Notes under the pieces: model-generated
What the model saw: the letters and a program-made list of their open reading frames with translations, nothing else
Database searches by the model: none
What the model was told of the DNA's origin: nothing
Source of the DNA: Promicromonospora sukumoe 327MFSha3.1
GTDB lineage: Bacteria > Actinomycetota > Actinomycetes > Actinomycetales > Cellulomonadaceae
Assembly (NCBI RefSeq): GCF_000385135.1
Contig: NZ_ARQM01000011.1
Location: forward strand, 930,001 to 994,000
DNA length: 64,000 nt
Direction of reading: 5' to 3'
Program-made: the position numbers and the translations under genes
Shown here: piece by piece, positions 49,194-56,767 of the stretch
Position numbering within the stretch: position 1 is the stretch's first letter
How the letters are laid out: every line of letters starts with the position of its first letter

Positions 49194-50276
49194 CGCGCCG
49201 CCCAGCGACGACCCGACGGTGATCGCGATCTGGAACGCGGTCACCTGCAGCGACATCGCGGACTCGGCCCGCTCGGACTCGACCCGGGTGACCCAGAGCT
49301 GCGAGAACACCGGCACCATGCTCATCGACAGGCCCCACAGCACCACCGCGACGGCCAGCACCGGCACGGTCGAGGCGTATGCCGTCAGGACGAGCGCCGC
49401 GGCCAGCGCGAGCGGGGCCGTGGCGGCCAGCGGCCGGAGCCACCGCGCGAGCACCCCGGCGAGCACCGTTCCCACCGCGCCGCCGAGGCCCCAGGCCAGC
49501 AGCATCCACGTGGTGGTCGACGGGTCCACCCGCTCGATCGCGATGCGGATGTAGGGGTAGGCGGTGAAGTTGGCGAACGCGACCAGCACCACGCAGGCGA
49601 TGCCCGCCAGCAGCCGCCGGTTGCGCAGCGCGGCGGTCAGCATCCGCAGGCCCGCGGTCGGGTGGGCCGGCACCGACCGCAGGGTCAGGGCGAGCACGAC
49701 GGCGCCGAGCGCGGTCAGCACCGCCACGCCCCCGAACGTGGCGCGCCAGCCGACGGCGTCGCCCACCACGGACGCCACCGGGATGCCGACGACCGTCGAG
49801 ATGCTCGTGCCGAACGCCAGCGCGGACGAGACCACGTGGTCCTTGCCGGGCACCGCGTGGGTGCCGGCGCCGAACGCGAACGACCAGTACCCGGCCAGCG
49901 CGATCCCGAGCAGCAGCCGGCCCGCCAGCAGCACGGCGAAGCTGGGCGCGACCGCCACCGCGAGGTTCGACAGCGCGGCCAGCGCGAGCAGGGAGACCAG
50001 CACGGTGCGCCGGTCGGCACGGGGCAGCAGCACCGCGATGCTCGGCGCCGTGAGGGCCCCCGCGATGGCGGTCGCGGCCACGGCCAGCCCGGCCGTTCCC
50101 TCGCTGACACCGACGTCGGCGGCCAGCGCCGGCAGCACACTGGCCGGCAGGAACTCGCTGAGCACCACCATCGCGATGCCGAACGAGAGGGCGACCACGG
50201 GGGTCCAGGTGGGGTCGTCCGACGACGGGGCCACGCCGGGTTCCCGCGGCGTGGTGGTGGTTGTGCTCGTGGTCAT
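49092..50276 (-). CDS. Major facilitator superfamily transporter (DHA1-like)
   Basis: 394 aa with 12 predicted membrane helices and a Thr-rich N-terminus. The motif-A-like loop is SIAVLLPRADRRTVLVSLL (about 79-97). Helix 4 has LLAGRLLLGIALAGYWSFAFGAG with the drug-exporter Arg. The pattern resembles arabinose-efflux/YdhP-type permeases, exporting small molecules with protons. Its 3' end overlaps the AraC gene. Two neighbouring regulators could control it; none is proven. Confidence 0.9.
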   Translation of the reverse strand: MTTSTTTTTPREPGVAPSSDDPTWTPVVALSFGIAMVVLSEFLPASVLPALAADVGVSEGTAGLAVAATAIAGALTAPSIAVLLPRADRRTVLVSLLALAALSNLAVAVAPSFAVLLAGRLLLGIALAGYWSFAFGAGTHAVPGKDHVVSSALAFGTSISTVVGIPVASVVGDAVGWRATFGGVAVLTALGAVVLALTLRSVPAHPTAGLRMLTAALRNRRLLAGIACVVLVAFANFTAYPYIRIAIERVDPSTTTWMLLAWGLGGAVGTVLAGVLARWLRPLAATAPLALAAALVLTAYASTVPVLAVAVVLWGLSMSMVPVFSQLWVTRVESERAESAMSLQVTAFQIAITVGSSLGGALLDGHGVRPLMLVGAAAAVAAGLGWAVLRVPRR

Positions 50277-50351
50277 GGGACCAGCCTGGGCGCCTCACCG
50301 GGCTGCGGGTTGATCGAACGGCGGACGCTGTTGACCGCCCGGCGCGACCTG

Positions 50352-50415
50352 TGGTCGGCAGAATGTCAGGTGGTCGGCATTCCGAGCTGCCGATCACGTG
50401 ACGTTCTACCGATCA
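50352..50415. repeat. Long hairpin, family C (second copy), supplying a stop codon
   Basis: Arms 50352-50379 and 50388-50415 pair at 23 of 28 positions around TTCCGAGC. The left arm resembles 40874-40900. The right arm ends with the TCA that is the stop codon of the DedA gene on the minus strand (50413-50415), so the element reaches into the end of that gene. Confidence 0.75.
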
Positions 50416-51078
50416 CTCGGCCCGCGGTGCCTCCGCTTCCGCCTCGGCGTGCGGCCGGGTCGCCCGGTCGTGCCGCCAGGCCCGGATGCCCGCGACCACA
50501 GACGCCGCGATGACCACGCCGGCCACCACGTAGGCGATGGGCCGCACCGACGGGTCCGACGCCGCGTAGTAGCCCAGCACCGTGATCAGCACCGCCCAGC
50601 TCAGGGCACCGAAGATGTTCGCCGTCAGGAACCTGCCGTACGGCATGCGCGTCACGCCCGCGATCACCGGCACGAAGACGCGGGCCCAGGGCATGTACCG
50701 GCCGATCACCACGGACCACCAGCCGAACAGGTCGTAGAACCGCTCCGTGCGCACCACGGCGGCCTGCACCCAGCGGCCCCGGCGCGACTCGAGGTACGGC
50801 CGCCCGTAGCGGCGGCCCAGCACGAACGCGACCTGGTCGCCCGCCACCGCGGCGACGCCGACGCCGATCGCCAGCACCCAGATGTCGATACGGTCGGTGC
50901 TGCCGGCCACGATGCCCGCGCCGAACAGCAGCCCGTCGCCCGTCAGGAACGGGATGAACACACCGACGAAGAACGCGGTGCCGACGAACACGAGGCCCCA
51001 GACCACCAGGTAGAAGGCGAGGGGGCCGAGCACGTCGAGCCAGCCGGCGACGTCGTCCGAAACCGCGGTCCTGAGCAT
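50413..51078 (-). CDS. DedA-family membrane protein
   Basis: 221 aa with about five hydrophobic segments. The DedA signature region reads VAGDQVAFVLGRRYGRPYLE (about 78-97) and VVIGRYMPWARVFVPVIAGVTRMPYGRF (about 122-149), with the Arg residues needed for function in homologues. Family members act in lipid carrier (undecaprenyl phosphate or phospholipid) flipping and membrane homeostasis. The C-terminus is a charged Ala/Glu tail. Gene start ATG at 51078. Confidence 0.9.
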   Translation of the reverse strand: MLRTAVSDDVAGWLDVLGPLAFYLVVWGLVFVGTAFFVGVFIPFLTGDGLLFGAGIVAGSTDRIDIWVLAIGVGVAAVAGDQVAFVLGRRYGRPYLESRRGRWVQAAVVRTERFYDLFGWWSVVIGRYMPWARVFVPVIAGVTRMPYGRFLTANIFGALSWAVLITVLGYYAASDPSVRPIAYVVAGVVIAASVVAGIRAWRHDRATRPHAEAEAEAPRAE

Positions 51079-51153
51079 CGAGGGGGCCTCCGGTCCTGGG
51101 GGAACAACCTGGTTAGGACAGCCTAAGGCGTCGCGGGGAGGTATCCCGCAGGC

Positions 51154-51591
51154 TCAGGCCCCCGGCCGGTCGATCACCCGGGACATCACCAGCGCCGTGC
51201 GCGTCTTGACCACGTGCGTGACGGTGCGGATGCGCTCCACCGTGCGCTCGATCTCCTCCATGCTCGTGGCCATGACGTGCACCATCGCGTCGGCGTCGCC
51301 GGTCACGGTGGAGACCCGCACCACCTCGGGGATCGGCGCGAAGTCGCGCTCCAGCACCTTGGGGGAGACGATGCCGGAGCAGAAGATCTCGACGTAGCCC
51401 TCCAGGATCCAGCCCATCGCCTGCGGGTCCACGCGCACGGTGAAGCCCGCGATCTCCCCGCGGGCGATCATGAGGTCCACCCGGCGCTTGACCGCGGGCG
51501 CCGACAGGCCCACGACGCTGCCGACCTCCTGGTACGTGGCACGCCCGTCGCGCAGCAGCTCTCCGACGATCGCCCGGTTCACGGCATCCAT
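51154..51591 (-). CDS. Lrp/AsnC-family transcriptional regulator
   Basis: 145 aa from the ATG at 51591. The helix-turn-helix lies in ELLRDGRATYQEVGSVVGLSAPAVKRRVDLMIARGEI (about 10-46), followed by an AsnC-type ligand domain (VEIFCSGIVSPKVLERDFA; VVRVSTVTGDADAMVHVMATSMEEIERT). Divergent from ddaH-ocd, so it probably senses an amino acid such as arginine or ornithine and controls that operon. The palindrome TGAACGA-A-TCGTTCA overlaps its start codon, a sign of autoregulation. Confidence 0.92.
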   Translation of the reverse strand: MDAVNRAIVGELLRDGRATYQEVGSVVGLSAPAVKRRVDLMIARGEIAGFTVRVDPQAMGWILEGYVEIFCSGIVSPKVLERDFAPIPEVVRVSTVTGDADAMVHVMATSMEEIERTVERIRTVTHVVKTRTALVMSRVIDRPGA

Positions 51592-51605
51592 GAACGAATC
51601 GTTCA
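51591..51605. promoter_or_regulatory. Perfect 15-base palindrome at the lrp start, probable Lrp operator
   Basis: TGAACGA-A-TCGTTCA has perfect seven-base arms. It covers the lrp start codon and lies 89 bases before the divergent ddaH start. Confidence 0.6.
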
Positions 51606-51681
51606 ATACAGCGAGCGATCACGCAAGAATCCGCGGCAGGATGCGCAACGGATGCGTGCCTGTTGTGAATCGGTGCGGCCG

Positions 51682-51687
51682 TAGCCT
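51682..51687 (+). promoter_or_regulatory. -10 hexamer of a probable leaderless promoter
   Basis: TAGCCT ends six bases before the ATG at 51694. Confidence 0.5.
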
Positions 51688-51693
51688 CGCGCC

Positions 51694-52683
51694 ATGACGC
51701 AGACCACCGCGCAGCGGACCGCCACCCCGCGGCACTACCTCATGTGCCCGCCCACGTACTTCGACGTCGTCTACGCCATCAACCCGTGGATGGACCCGTC
51801 CTCGCCCGTCGACACCACCAAGGCGCTCGCCCAGTGGGAGGCGCTCCGCACGGCCTACGAGGCCCGCGGTCACAAGGTCGACGTCATCGAGCCCGAGGCG
51901 GGCCTGCCCGACATGGTCTACGCGGCCAACGGCGGCATCGTCGTCGGCGGACGGGCGCTCGCCGCCCGGTTCACCTACCCGGAGCGCGCGGCCGAGGGCC
52001 CGGCGTACGACCGCTGGTTCGGCACCCCGGCCGCCGAGGGCTACCGCCGGCTCGGCGAGTCGGTCGAGATCATGGAGGGCGAGGGTGACCTGCTGCTCAT
52101 CGGCAAGCTGCTGCTCGCCGGCACCGGCTTCCGCACCACGCCCGCCGGCCACGCCGAGGTGGCCGAGCGCCTGGAGCTCGCCGAGCAGGGCGTCGAGCTG
52201 GTCCCGCTCGAGCTGGTCGACCCGCGCTACTACCACCTCGACACGGCGCTCTCCGTGCTGGACGACGGCGCCGTCTCCGGCGAGGTCGTCGTGGCCTACC
52301 ACCCCGAGGCCTTCAGCCCCGCCGCGCAGGAGACGCTGCGCGAGAGGTTCCCCGACGCGATCCTGGTCGGTGCCGAGGACGCCGCCGTCCTGGGCCTGAA
52401 CGTGGTGTCCGACGGGCTGCACGTGTTCCTCAGCGACCGCGCCGGCGCCTACGCCGAGGCGCTCAAGGAGCGCGGCTTCGTGCCCGTGGGCATCGACCTG
52501 TCCGAGATCTTCAAGGGCGGCGGCTCGGTGAAGTGCTGCACGCTCGAGCTGCGCCCCGAGACGACGACGCCGTCCGCCCTGCCCGCGCTGACCGGCACCG
52601 CCCTGGCCAGCGCCGTCGTCGCCAGCGCGGTGCTCGCCGACGCGGCCGCCGCCACCCCCGCCACCACCGAGGAGACCCGATGA
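51694..52683 (+). CDS. ddaH: Dimethylarginine dimethylaminohydrolase-like amidinotransferase-fold enzyme
   Basis: 329 aa. The pentein fold has the substrate block DMVYAANGGIVVGGRALAARF (about 70-90), the catalytic His in YYHLDTALSVL (about 176-186) and the catalytic Cys in KGGGSVKCCTLELRP (about 271-285). DDAH converts methylated arginines, or arginine-like compounds, to citrulline (or ornithine) and amine. About 45 Ala/Thr/Val-rich residues after the active-site Cys are unusual for the family. The gene overlaps ornithine cyclodeaminase (ATGA), so the operon would lead from arginine derivatives to proline. Confidence 0.88.
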   Translation: MTQTTAQRTATPRHYLMCPPTYFDVVYAINPWMDPSSPVDTTKALAQWEALRTAYEARGHKVDVIEPEAGLPDMVYAANGGIVVGGRALAARFTYPERAAEGPAYDRWFGTPAAEGYRRLGESVEIMEGEGDLLLIGKLLLAGTGFRTTPAGHAEVAERLELAEQGVELVPLELVDPRYYHLDTALSVLDDGAVSGEVVVAYHPEAFSPAAQETLRERFPDAILVGAEDAAVLGLNVVSDGLHVFLSDRAGAYAEALKERGFVPVGIDLSEIFKGGGSVKCCTLELRPETTTPSALPALTGTALASAVVASAVLADAAAATPATTEETR

Positions 52684-53708
52684 CCACCGTCCCGTACCTC
52701 GACGTCGCCGCCACCGCCCGCTGGGTGGCCCGCCGCGGCCCGGAGGCCGCCATCGCCGCGCTGACCGACGCCCTGGACCGCGACTTCGCGCGCTGGCCCG
52801 AGCTCGACAAGCGTCCCCGCATCGCGTCGCACTCCCCGGAGGGCGTCATCGAGCTCATGCCCACCTCGGACGCGCAGACCTACGGGTTCAAGCTGGTCAA
52901 CGGGCACCCGCTCAACCCGGCCAACGGCTTCCAGACCGTCACCGCGATCGGCATGCTGGCCGACGTCGGCAACGGGTACCCGACGTTCCTCGCCGAGATG
53001 ACGCTGCTCACGGCCCTGCGCACGGCGGCCACGTCGGCCCTGGCCGCGCGCTACCTGGCCCCGGCGAACTCGCGGACGCTGGCGCTGATCGGCTGTGGGT
53101 CGCAGGCCGAGTTCCAGGCCCTCGGCATGCGCGCCGAGCTGGGCATCGAGACGCTGCGCGTCTTCGACGTCGACCGCGACGCGATGGAGAAGCTGGCGAA
53201 GCACGCCAAGGCGCTCGGCTTCGACGTCGTGCTGGCCGACGACGCCGCCGACGCGGTGCGCGGCGCCGACGTCATCACCACCTGCACCGCCGACAAGCAG
53301 AACGCGACCGTGCTGCACGACGCCGACGTGACCGGCGGCGTGTTCATCAACGCGATCGGCGGCGACTGCCCGGGCAAGACCGAGCTGGACCCGGCGATCG
53401 TGGCCCGCGCGAGCGTGTTCGTCGAGCTGCCGGAGCAGACCCGCATCGAGGGCGAGATCCAGCGCCAGGCCGCCGACTTCCCGGTGACCGAGCTGTGGCA
53501 GGTCGTCACGGGCGCCGCGCAGGGCCGCCGGAGCCAGGACGAGCTCGTCGTGTGGGACTCCGTGGGCTTCGCCGTGGAGGACTGGACCGCGCTGAAGTTC
53601 GTGCTGGAGGACGTCACGGCCAACGCCCCGGAGCTGCTTCAGCACCTGGACCTCATCGCCGAGCCGACCAACCCGAAGGACCTGTTCTCGCTGGTCGCGG
53701 AGGCCTGA
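52680..53708 (+). CDS. ocd: Ornithine cyclodeaminase / mu-crystallin family protein
   Basis: 342 aa. The catalytic domain holds GFKLVNGHPLNPANGFQTVTA (about 67-87) and EMTLLTALRTAATSALAARYLAP (about 100-122). The Rossmann motif is LALIGCGSQAEFQALGM (about 128-144); the conserved Asp lies in INAIGGDCPGKTELDP (about 220-235). It uses NAD to convert ornithine to proline plus ammonia. Coupled to ddaH; convergent with the M81 peptidase gene across a strong hairpin. Confidence 0.92.
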   Translation: MTTVPYLDVAATARWVARRGPEAAIAALTDALDRDFARWPELDKRPRIASHSPEGVIELMPTSDAQTYGFKLVNGHPLNPANGFQTVTAIGMLADVGNGYPTFLAEMTLLTALRTAATSALAARYLAPANSRTLALIGCGSQAEFQALGMRAELGIETLRVFDVDRDAMEKLAKHAKALGFDVVLADDAADAVRGADVITTCTADKQNATVLHDADVTGGVFINAIGGDCPGKTELDPAIVARASVFVELPEQTRIEGEIQRQAADFPVTELWQVVTGAAQGRRSQDELVVWDSVGFAVEDWTALKFVLEDVTANAPELLQHLDLIAEPTNPKDLFSLVAEA

Positions 53709-53712
53709 GGCA

Positions 53713-53766
53713 CCGCTGGTCGAGCTTGTCGAGACCTGGTGAGGTCTCGACAAGCTCGACCAGCGG
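53713..53766. terminator. Perfect 25-base hairpin, family D
   Basis: Arms 53713-53737 and 53742-53766 pair perfectly around GGTG, between two convergent genes. The arm contains GGTCGAGCTTGTCGAGACC, which recurs at 61277-61295 inside a coding region. It probably works as a bidirectional terminator and belongs to a dispersed palindrome family. Confidence 0.75.
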
Positions 53767-53795
53767 TCGTGTCGTTCGACCAGCCGAGCGGCGCC

Positions 53796-55298
53796 TCAGA
53801 GCAGCTCGGCGCGGAGCTCCGGCTCGGCGTCGAACGCGTGGAACGGGTGGGTCGGCGCCGTCAGGCGGTGGTGGCCGAGCCGCAGCAGGTCCTGGTCGAC
53901 GCCACCCGGGGTGAGCATGAGCATCCAGTCGGCCGCCATGTCGTACAGCTCGGGCTCCAGGTAGCCGATCTTCACCACGACGACGTCGGTGCCGCGCGGG
54001 TCCAGGCCCAGCACCGTGAAGTCGCGCTCCAGGTGGTACGGCTTGCGCCGCTCCGTGAGGATCACGCGCAGCCCGCCCACGCGGACGACGGCGGCGATCC
54101 CCGCATCGGGGTCGCCCTCGCTCACGTGCTCGACCACGCCGGTCAGCCGGACGGGACCGTGCGGGCCGTCGTCGACCCGGGCGCCGGCCTCGACGTCGAC
54201 CGGGGCACCCGCGCCGTGCGCCGCGAACGTGGCGGCCACGGAGCGCGCCGCCGCGGCGTCGGGCAGGGAGGCGTAGATCGCGGTGCTGCCGCCATCCTCG
54301 GCCGGACGGGCGAAGGCGGGCTCCGCCAGGAGCCGCGCGAGCGTCCAGGTGACATCGCCCGCGCCGCCCGCCGTGGGGTTGTCGCCGGAGTCGGACAGGA
54401 AGTACGGCCGCGCCGTGCTCGCCAGCGCCGTCGCGACGCACTGCTCGTACGGCGCGGCCGGCGCGACGAACGCGAACTCGTCGCGCGCGTCCCAGTACTG
54501 CCGGGCGAGCTGCTCGGCCTCGCGCACGATCACGTCCTCGTCGTCGCCCGTGACCACGACGGCGGCGCGGCAGCTCGGCTCGTCGGCCCACGCGTACCCG
54601 ACCCAGAGCGCCGCGTCGAGAACGCCCGGCAGGTCGGCCACGCGCGCGACGTCGGCGTAGATCGAGGCGGCCGGCTCGATGCGGGTGCTGGTCTTCTCGC
54701 CCGGCAGCAGCACGGGGACCTGCAGCCACGCCTTCTTCGGGGCGCCGCCCGACCCCAGCCGCGCGAGCAGGTTCGTGGCCGCCCGCTCGCGGGTCTCCCA
54801 GGCGTCCTCGTGCGGGGCCATGCGGTAGCAGGTGATCAGGTCGCTGGCCTGCGCGAGCTCCCGGGGCACGTTGCCGTGCAGGTCCATCGTGGTGCTGATC
54901 AGCGTCCCGGGCCCGACGACGGCGCGCACCGCCGCGGCGAGGTCGGACTCGGCGTCGTCCCGCCCCACCACGGTCATGGCGCCGTGGATGTCGAGCAGCA
55001 GGCCGTCGTACGGGCCGTGCTCCTCCTGGTGCGCGCGGAGGGTCGCCACGATCTCGTCGCGCACCGACTCGTACACCTCGGCCGGGACGGCGCCGCCCGG
55101 CAGCGACCGGGCGTGCAGCACGCCGGTCCAGTCGGCGGCGTCGCGCAGCGGGGCGCCGTCGGCCAGGAACGGGTAGTGCGCCACGAGCTCGTCGCCGCGG
55201 CGGAGCGTGAAGGCCTCCCACCCGGAACGGTGCGGGGAGAACGTACTGGACTCGATCGACATGCCGGCGATCGCGACCCGCGGGCGGGTGGTGGTCAT
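53796..55298 (-). CDS. M81 (microcystinase C, MlrC-like) metallopeptidase
   Basis: 500 aa. N-terminal RVAIAGMSIESSTFSPHRS (about 7-25) and LLLDIHGAMTVVGRDDAESD (about 100-119) carry the zinc-binding Asp and His of MlrC proteins. TMDLHGNVPRELAQASDLITCYRMAPHEDAWETRERAA (about 137-174) is the family core. YFLSDSGDNPTAGGAGDVT (near 300) marks the MlrC_C region. Despite the name, substrates in most bacteria are unknown, and amino-acid-derived or N-acyl compounds are possible. No signal peptide. Coupled (ATGA) behind a ROK repressor, and divergent from a dipeptide-type importer. Confidence 0.88.
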   Translation of the reverse strand: MTTTRPRVAIAGMSIESSTFSPHRSGWEAFTLRRGDELVAHYPFLADGAPLRDAADWTGVLHARSLPGGAVPAEVYESVRDEIVATLRAHQEEHGPYDGLLLDIHGAMTVVGRDDAESDLAAAVRAVVGPGTLISTTMDLHGNVPRELAQASDLITCYRMAPHEDAWETRERAATNLLARLGSGGAPKKAWLQVPVLLPGEKTSTRIEPAASIYADVARVADLPGVLDAALWVGYAWADEPSCRAAVVVTGDDEDVIVREAEQLARQYWDARDEFAFVAPAAPYEQCVATALASTARPYFLSDSGDNPTAGGAGDVTWTLARLLAEPAFARPAEDGGSTAIYASLPDAAAARSVAATFAAHGAGAPVDVEAGARVDDGPHGPVRLTGVVEHVSEGDPDAGIAAVVRVGGLRVILTERRKPYHLERDFTVLGLDPRGTDVVVVKIGYLEPELYDMAADWMLMLTPGGVDQDLLRLGHHRLTAPTHPFHAFDAEPELRAELL

Positions 55299-56503
55299 CG
55301 TGGTCCTTCCGACGCGGTGGAGGGGGCAGGGGAGGCCGGGGTGGCCAGGGCGTGCGGCACGAGCGTGTCCTCCAGCAGGCGGCCCACGCCCACGAGGTTC
55401 GCGTCCGGGCCCAGGCCGGACGGCGCGATCACGAGGTCGCGGGTCATCAGCGGGTGGGCGCCCTCGTAGATCTGGCTGCGGATCGCGGAGACGAACGGCT
55501 CCAGCGTGGACAGCGCGCCGCCCAGGTACACGGCGCCGGGGTTGAAGAAGTTGACCACCGTGCACAGCGCCGCGCCCAGGTTCCGGCCGGCGGTCCGGGT
55601 CAGGGTGGTCGCCACGGGCTCGGCGTCGCGCACCAGGGCGAGGACGTCGGCGGTCGCCTCCACGGCGTAGCCCTGCTCGCGCAGCAGCCGCACCAGGGCC
55701 GCGCCCGAGGCGACGGTCTCCAGGCAGCCGCGGTTGCCGCAGGTGCACGGGGTGTCGCCGCCGGCCGGGATGCGCGTGTGCGTGATGTCGCCCGCCGCGC
55801 CGCCCGCGCCGCGGTACAGCCGGTCGTCGACGAGGATCCCGGCGCCGATCGCGGTCCCCGCCTTGACGGAGACCGAGTGTCGCGTGCGCCGGGCGTGCCC
55901 GAAGTGCTCGCCGACGGCCATCGCGTTCGCGTCGTTCTCGACGACGGCGGGCACGCCCAGGGCGTCCTCCAGCCAGGAGCCGACGTCGAACCCCGACCAC
56001 CCGGGCATGCGCGACGGGCTGTCGAGGGCGCGCCGGGCGACGTCGACCGGGCCGGGCAGGCAGATGCCGACGCCGAGCAGCCGGCCGCCGTCGGGCTGCG
56101 CGGCGGCCATCTCCCGCAGCGCGGCCGTGACCTGCGTCAGCACCGGCCCGGGGCCGTCGCCGATCGCGAGGGCCACCTCGGTGGTGGTGGTCAGCTCGCC
56201 GCCGTGCGGCAGGATGCCGAGCCGGGCGTGGGCGCCCCCGAGGTCGACGACGCCGAGGTAGCCCGTGCTGCCGGGCACCCGGAGCGCGCGCGGCCGCCGT
56301 CCGCCGCTCGACTCACCCTCGCCCGTCTCCTCCAGGACGCCGGCGGCGAGCATCGCCTGCACCCGTTGCGAGACGGTGGACGGCGCGATGCCGAGCGACT
56401 CGGCGATCTCCTTGCGGGACCGGGCGCGGCCGCTCGACACGAGCACGAGAATCTCCCGCTCGAGCCGTGCGGCGGCCACCCGGGGACGCGCGGGCTGGGC
56501 CAC
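55295..56503 (-). CDS. ROK-family transcriptional repressor
   Basis: 402 aa from a GTG start. A winged helix at about residues 12-70 (RARSRKEIAESLGIAPSTVSQRVQAML) is followed by a ROK sugar-kinase-like domain: LGVVDLGGAHARLGILP, VENDANAMAVGEHFG, GTAIGAGILVDDRLYRGAGGAAGDI. The zinc site CTCGNRGCLE is intact (about 252-261). It probably senses a sugar or amino sugar and represses its own operon and the divergent ABC importer. The 264-base divergent region holds tandem 12-base repeats and a palindrome suited to it. Confidence 0.9.
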   Translation of the reverse strand: MAQPARPRVAAARLEREILVLVSSGRARSRKEIAESLGIAPSTVSQRVQAMLAAGVLEETGEGESSGGRRPRALRVPGSTGYLGVVDLGGAHARLGILPHGGELTTTTEVALAIGDGPGPVLTQVTAALREMAAAQPDGGRLLGVGICLPGPVDVARRALDSPSRMPGWSGFDVGSWLEDALGVPAVVENDANAMAVGEHFGHARRTRHSVSVKAGTAIGAGILVDDRLYRGAGGAAGDITHTRIPAGGDTPCTCGNRGCLETVASGAALVRLLREQGYAVEATADVLALVRDAEPVATTLTRTAGRNLGAALCTVVNFFNPGAVYLGGALSTLEPFVSAIRSQIYEGAHPLMTRDLVIAPSGLGPDANLVGVGRLLEDTLVPHALATPASPAPSTASEGPR

Positions 56504-56515
56504 GGGCCTCCTCCA

Positions 56516-56568
56516 AGTTCTTCCAGAACTTCTTTCAGCACTTCTTTCAGGACACGGAACAAGTTCCG
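56516..56568. promoter_or_regulatory. Tandem repeats and palindrome in the ROK/ABC divergent region
   Basis: Three 12-base units (AGTTCTTCCAGA, ACTTCTTTCAGC, ACTTCTTTCAGG) run from 56516 to 56551. CGGAAC-AA-GTTCCG, a perfect palindrome, follows at 56555-56568. Both lie just upstream of the ROK start, and about 200 bases before the importer start. Confidence 0.5.
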
Positions 56569-56767
56569 GGCAAGAGTCTGCACCACATCGGGCACGGTCC
56601 GGACAGGTCGGCCTTTTTGCGGTCCCGAATTAACAGCCTTGTTACGGATTTCGCATAGATCCGGGAAACTTAGTACGTCTACGGTGCTCCATTATTCGGC
56701 TGGCGAAACAAGTGCCCGAGTCGCACAGGCTCCGGCGTCGCCGGCCCCGCAGACCAAGGAGACCCAG

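Noticed and set aside
56191-56595. Minus-strand frame with KEVLKEVLEEL-type repeats upstream of the ROK gene
   Set aside because: The peptide repeat merely reflects 12-base tandem DNA repeats in the divergent promoter; the frame then shadows the ROK gene.
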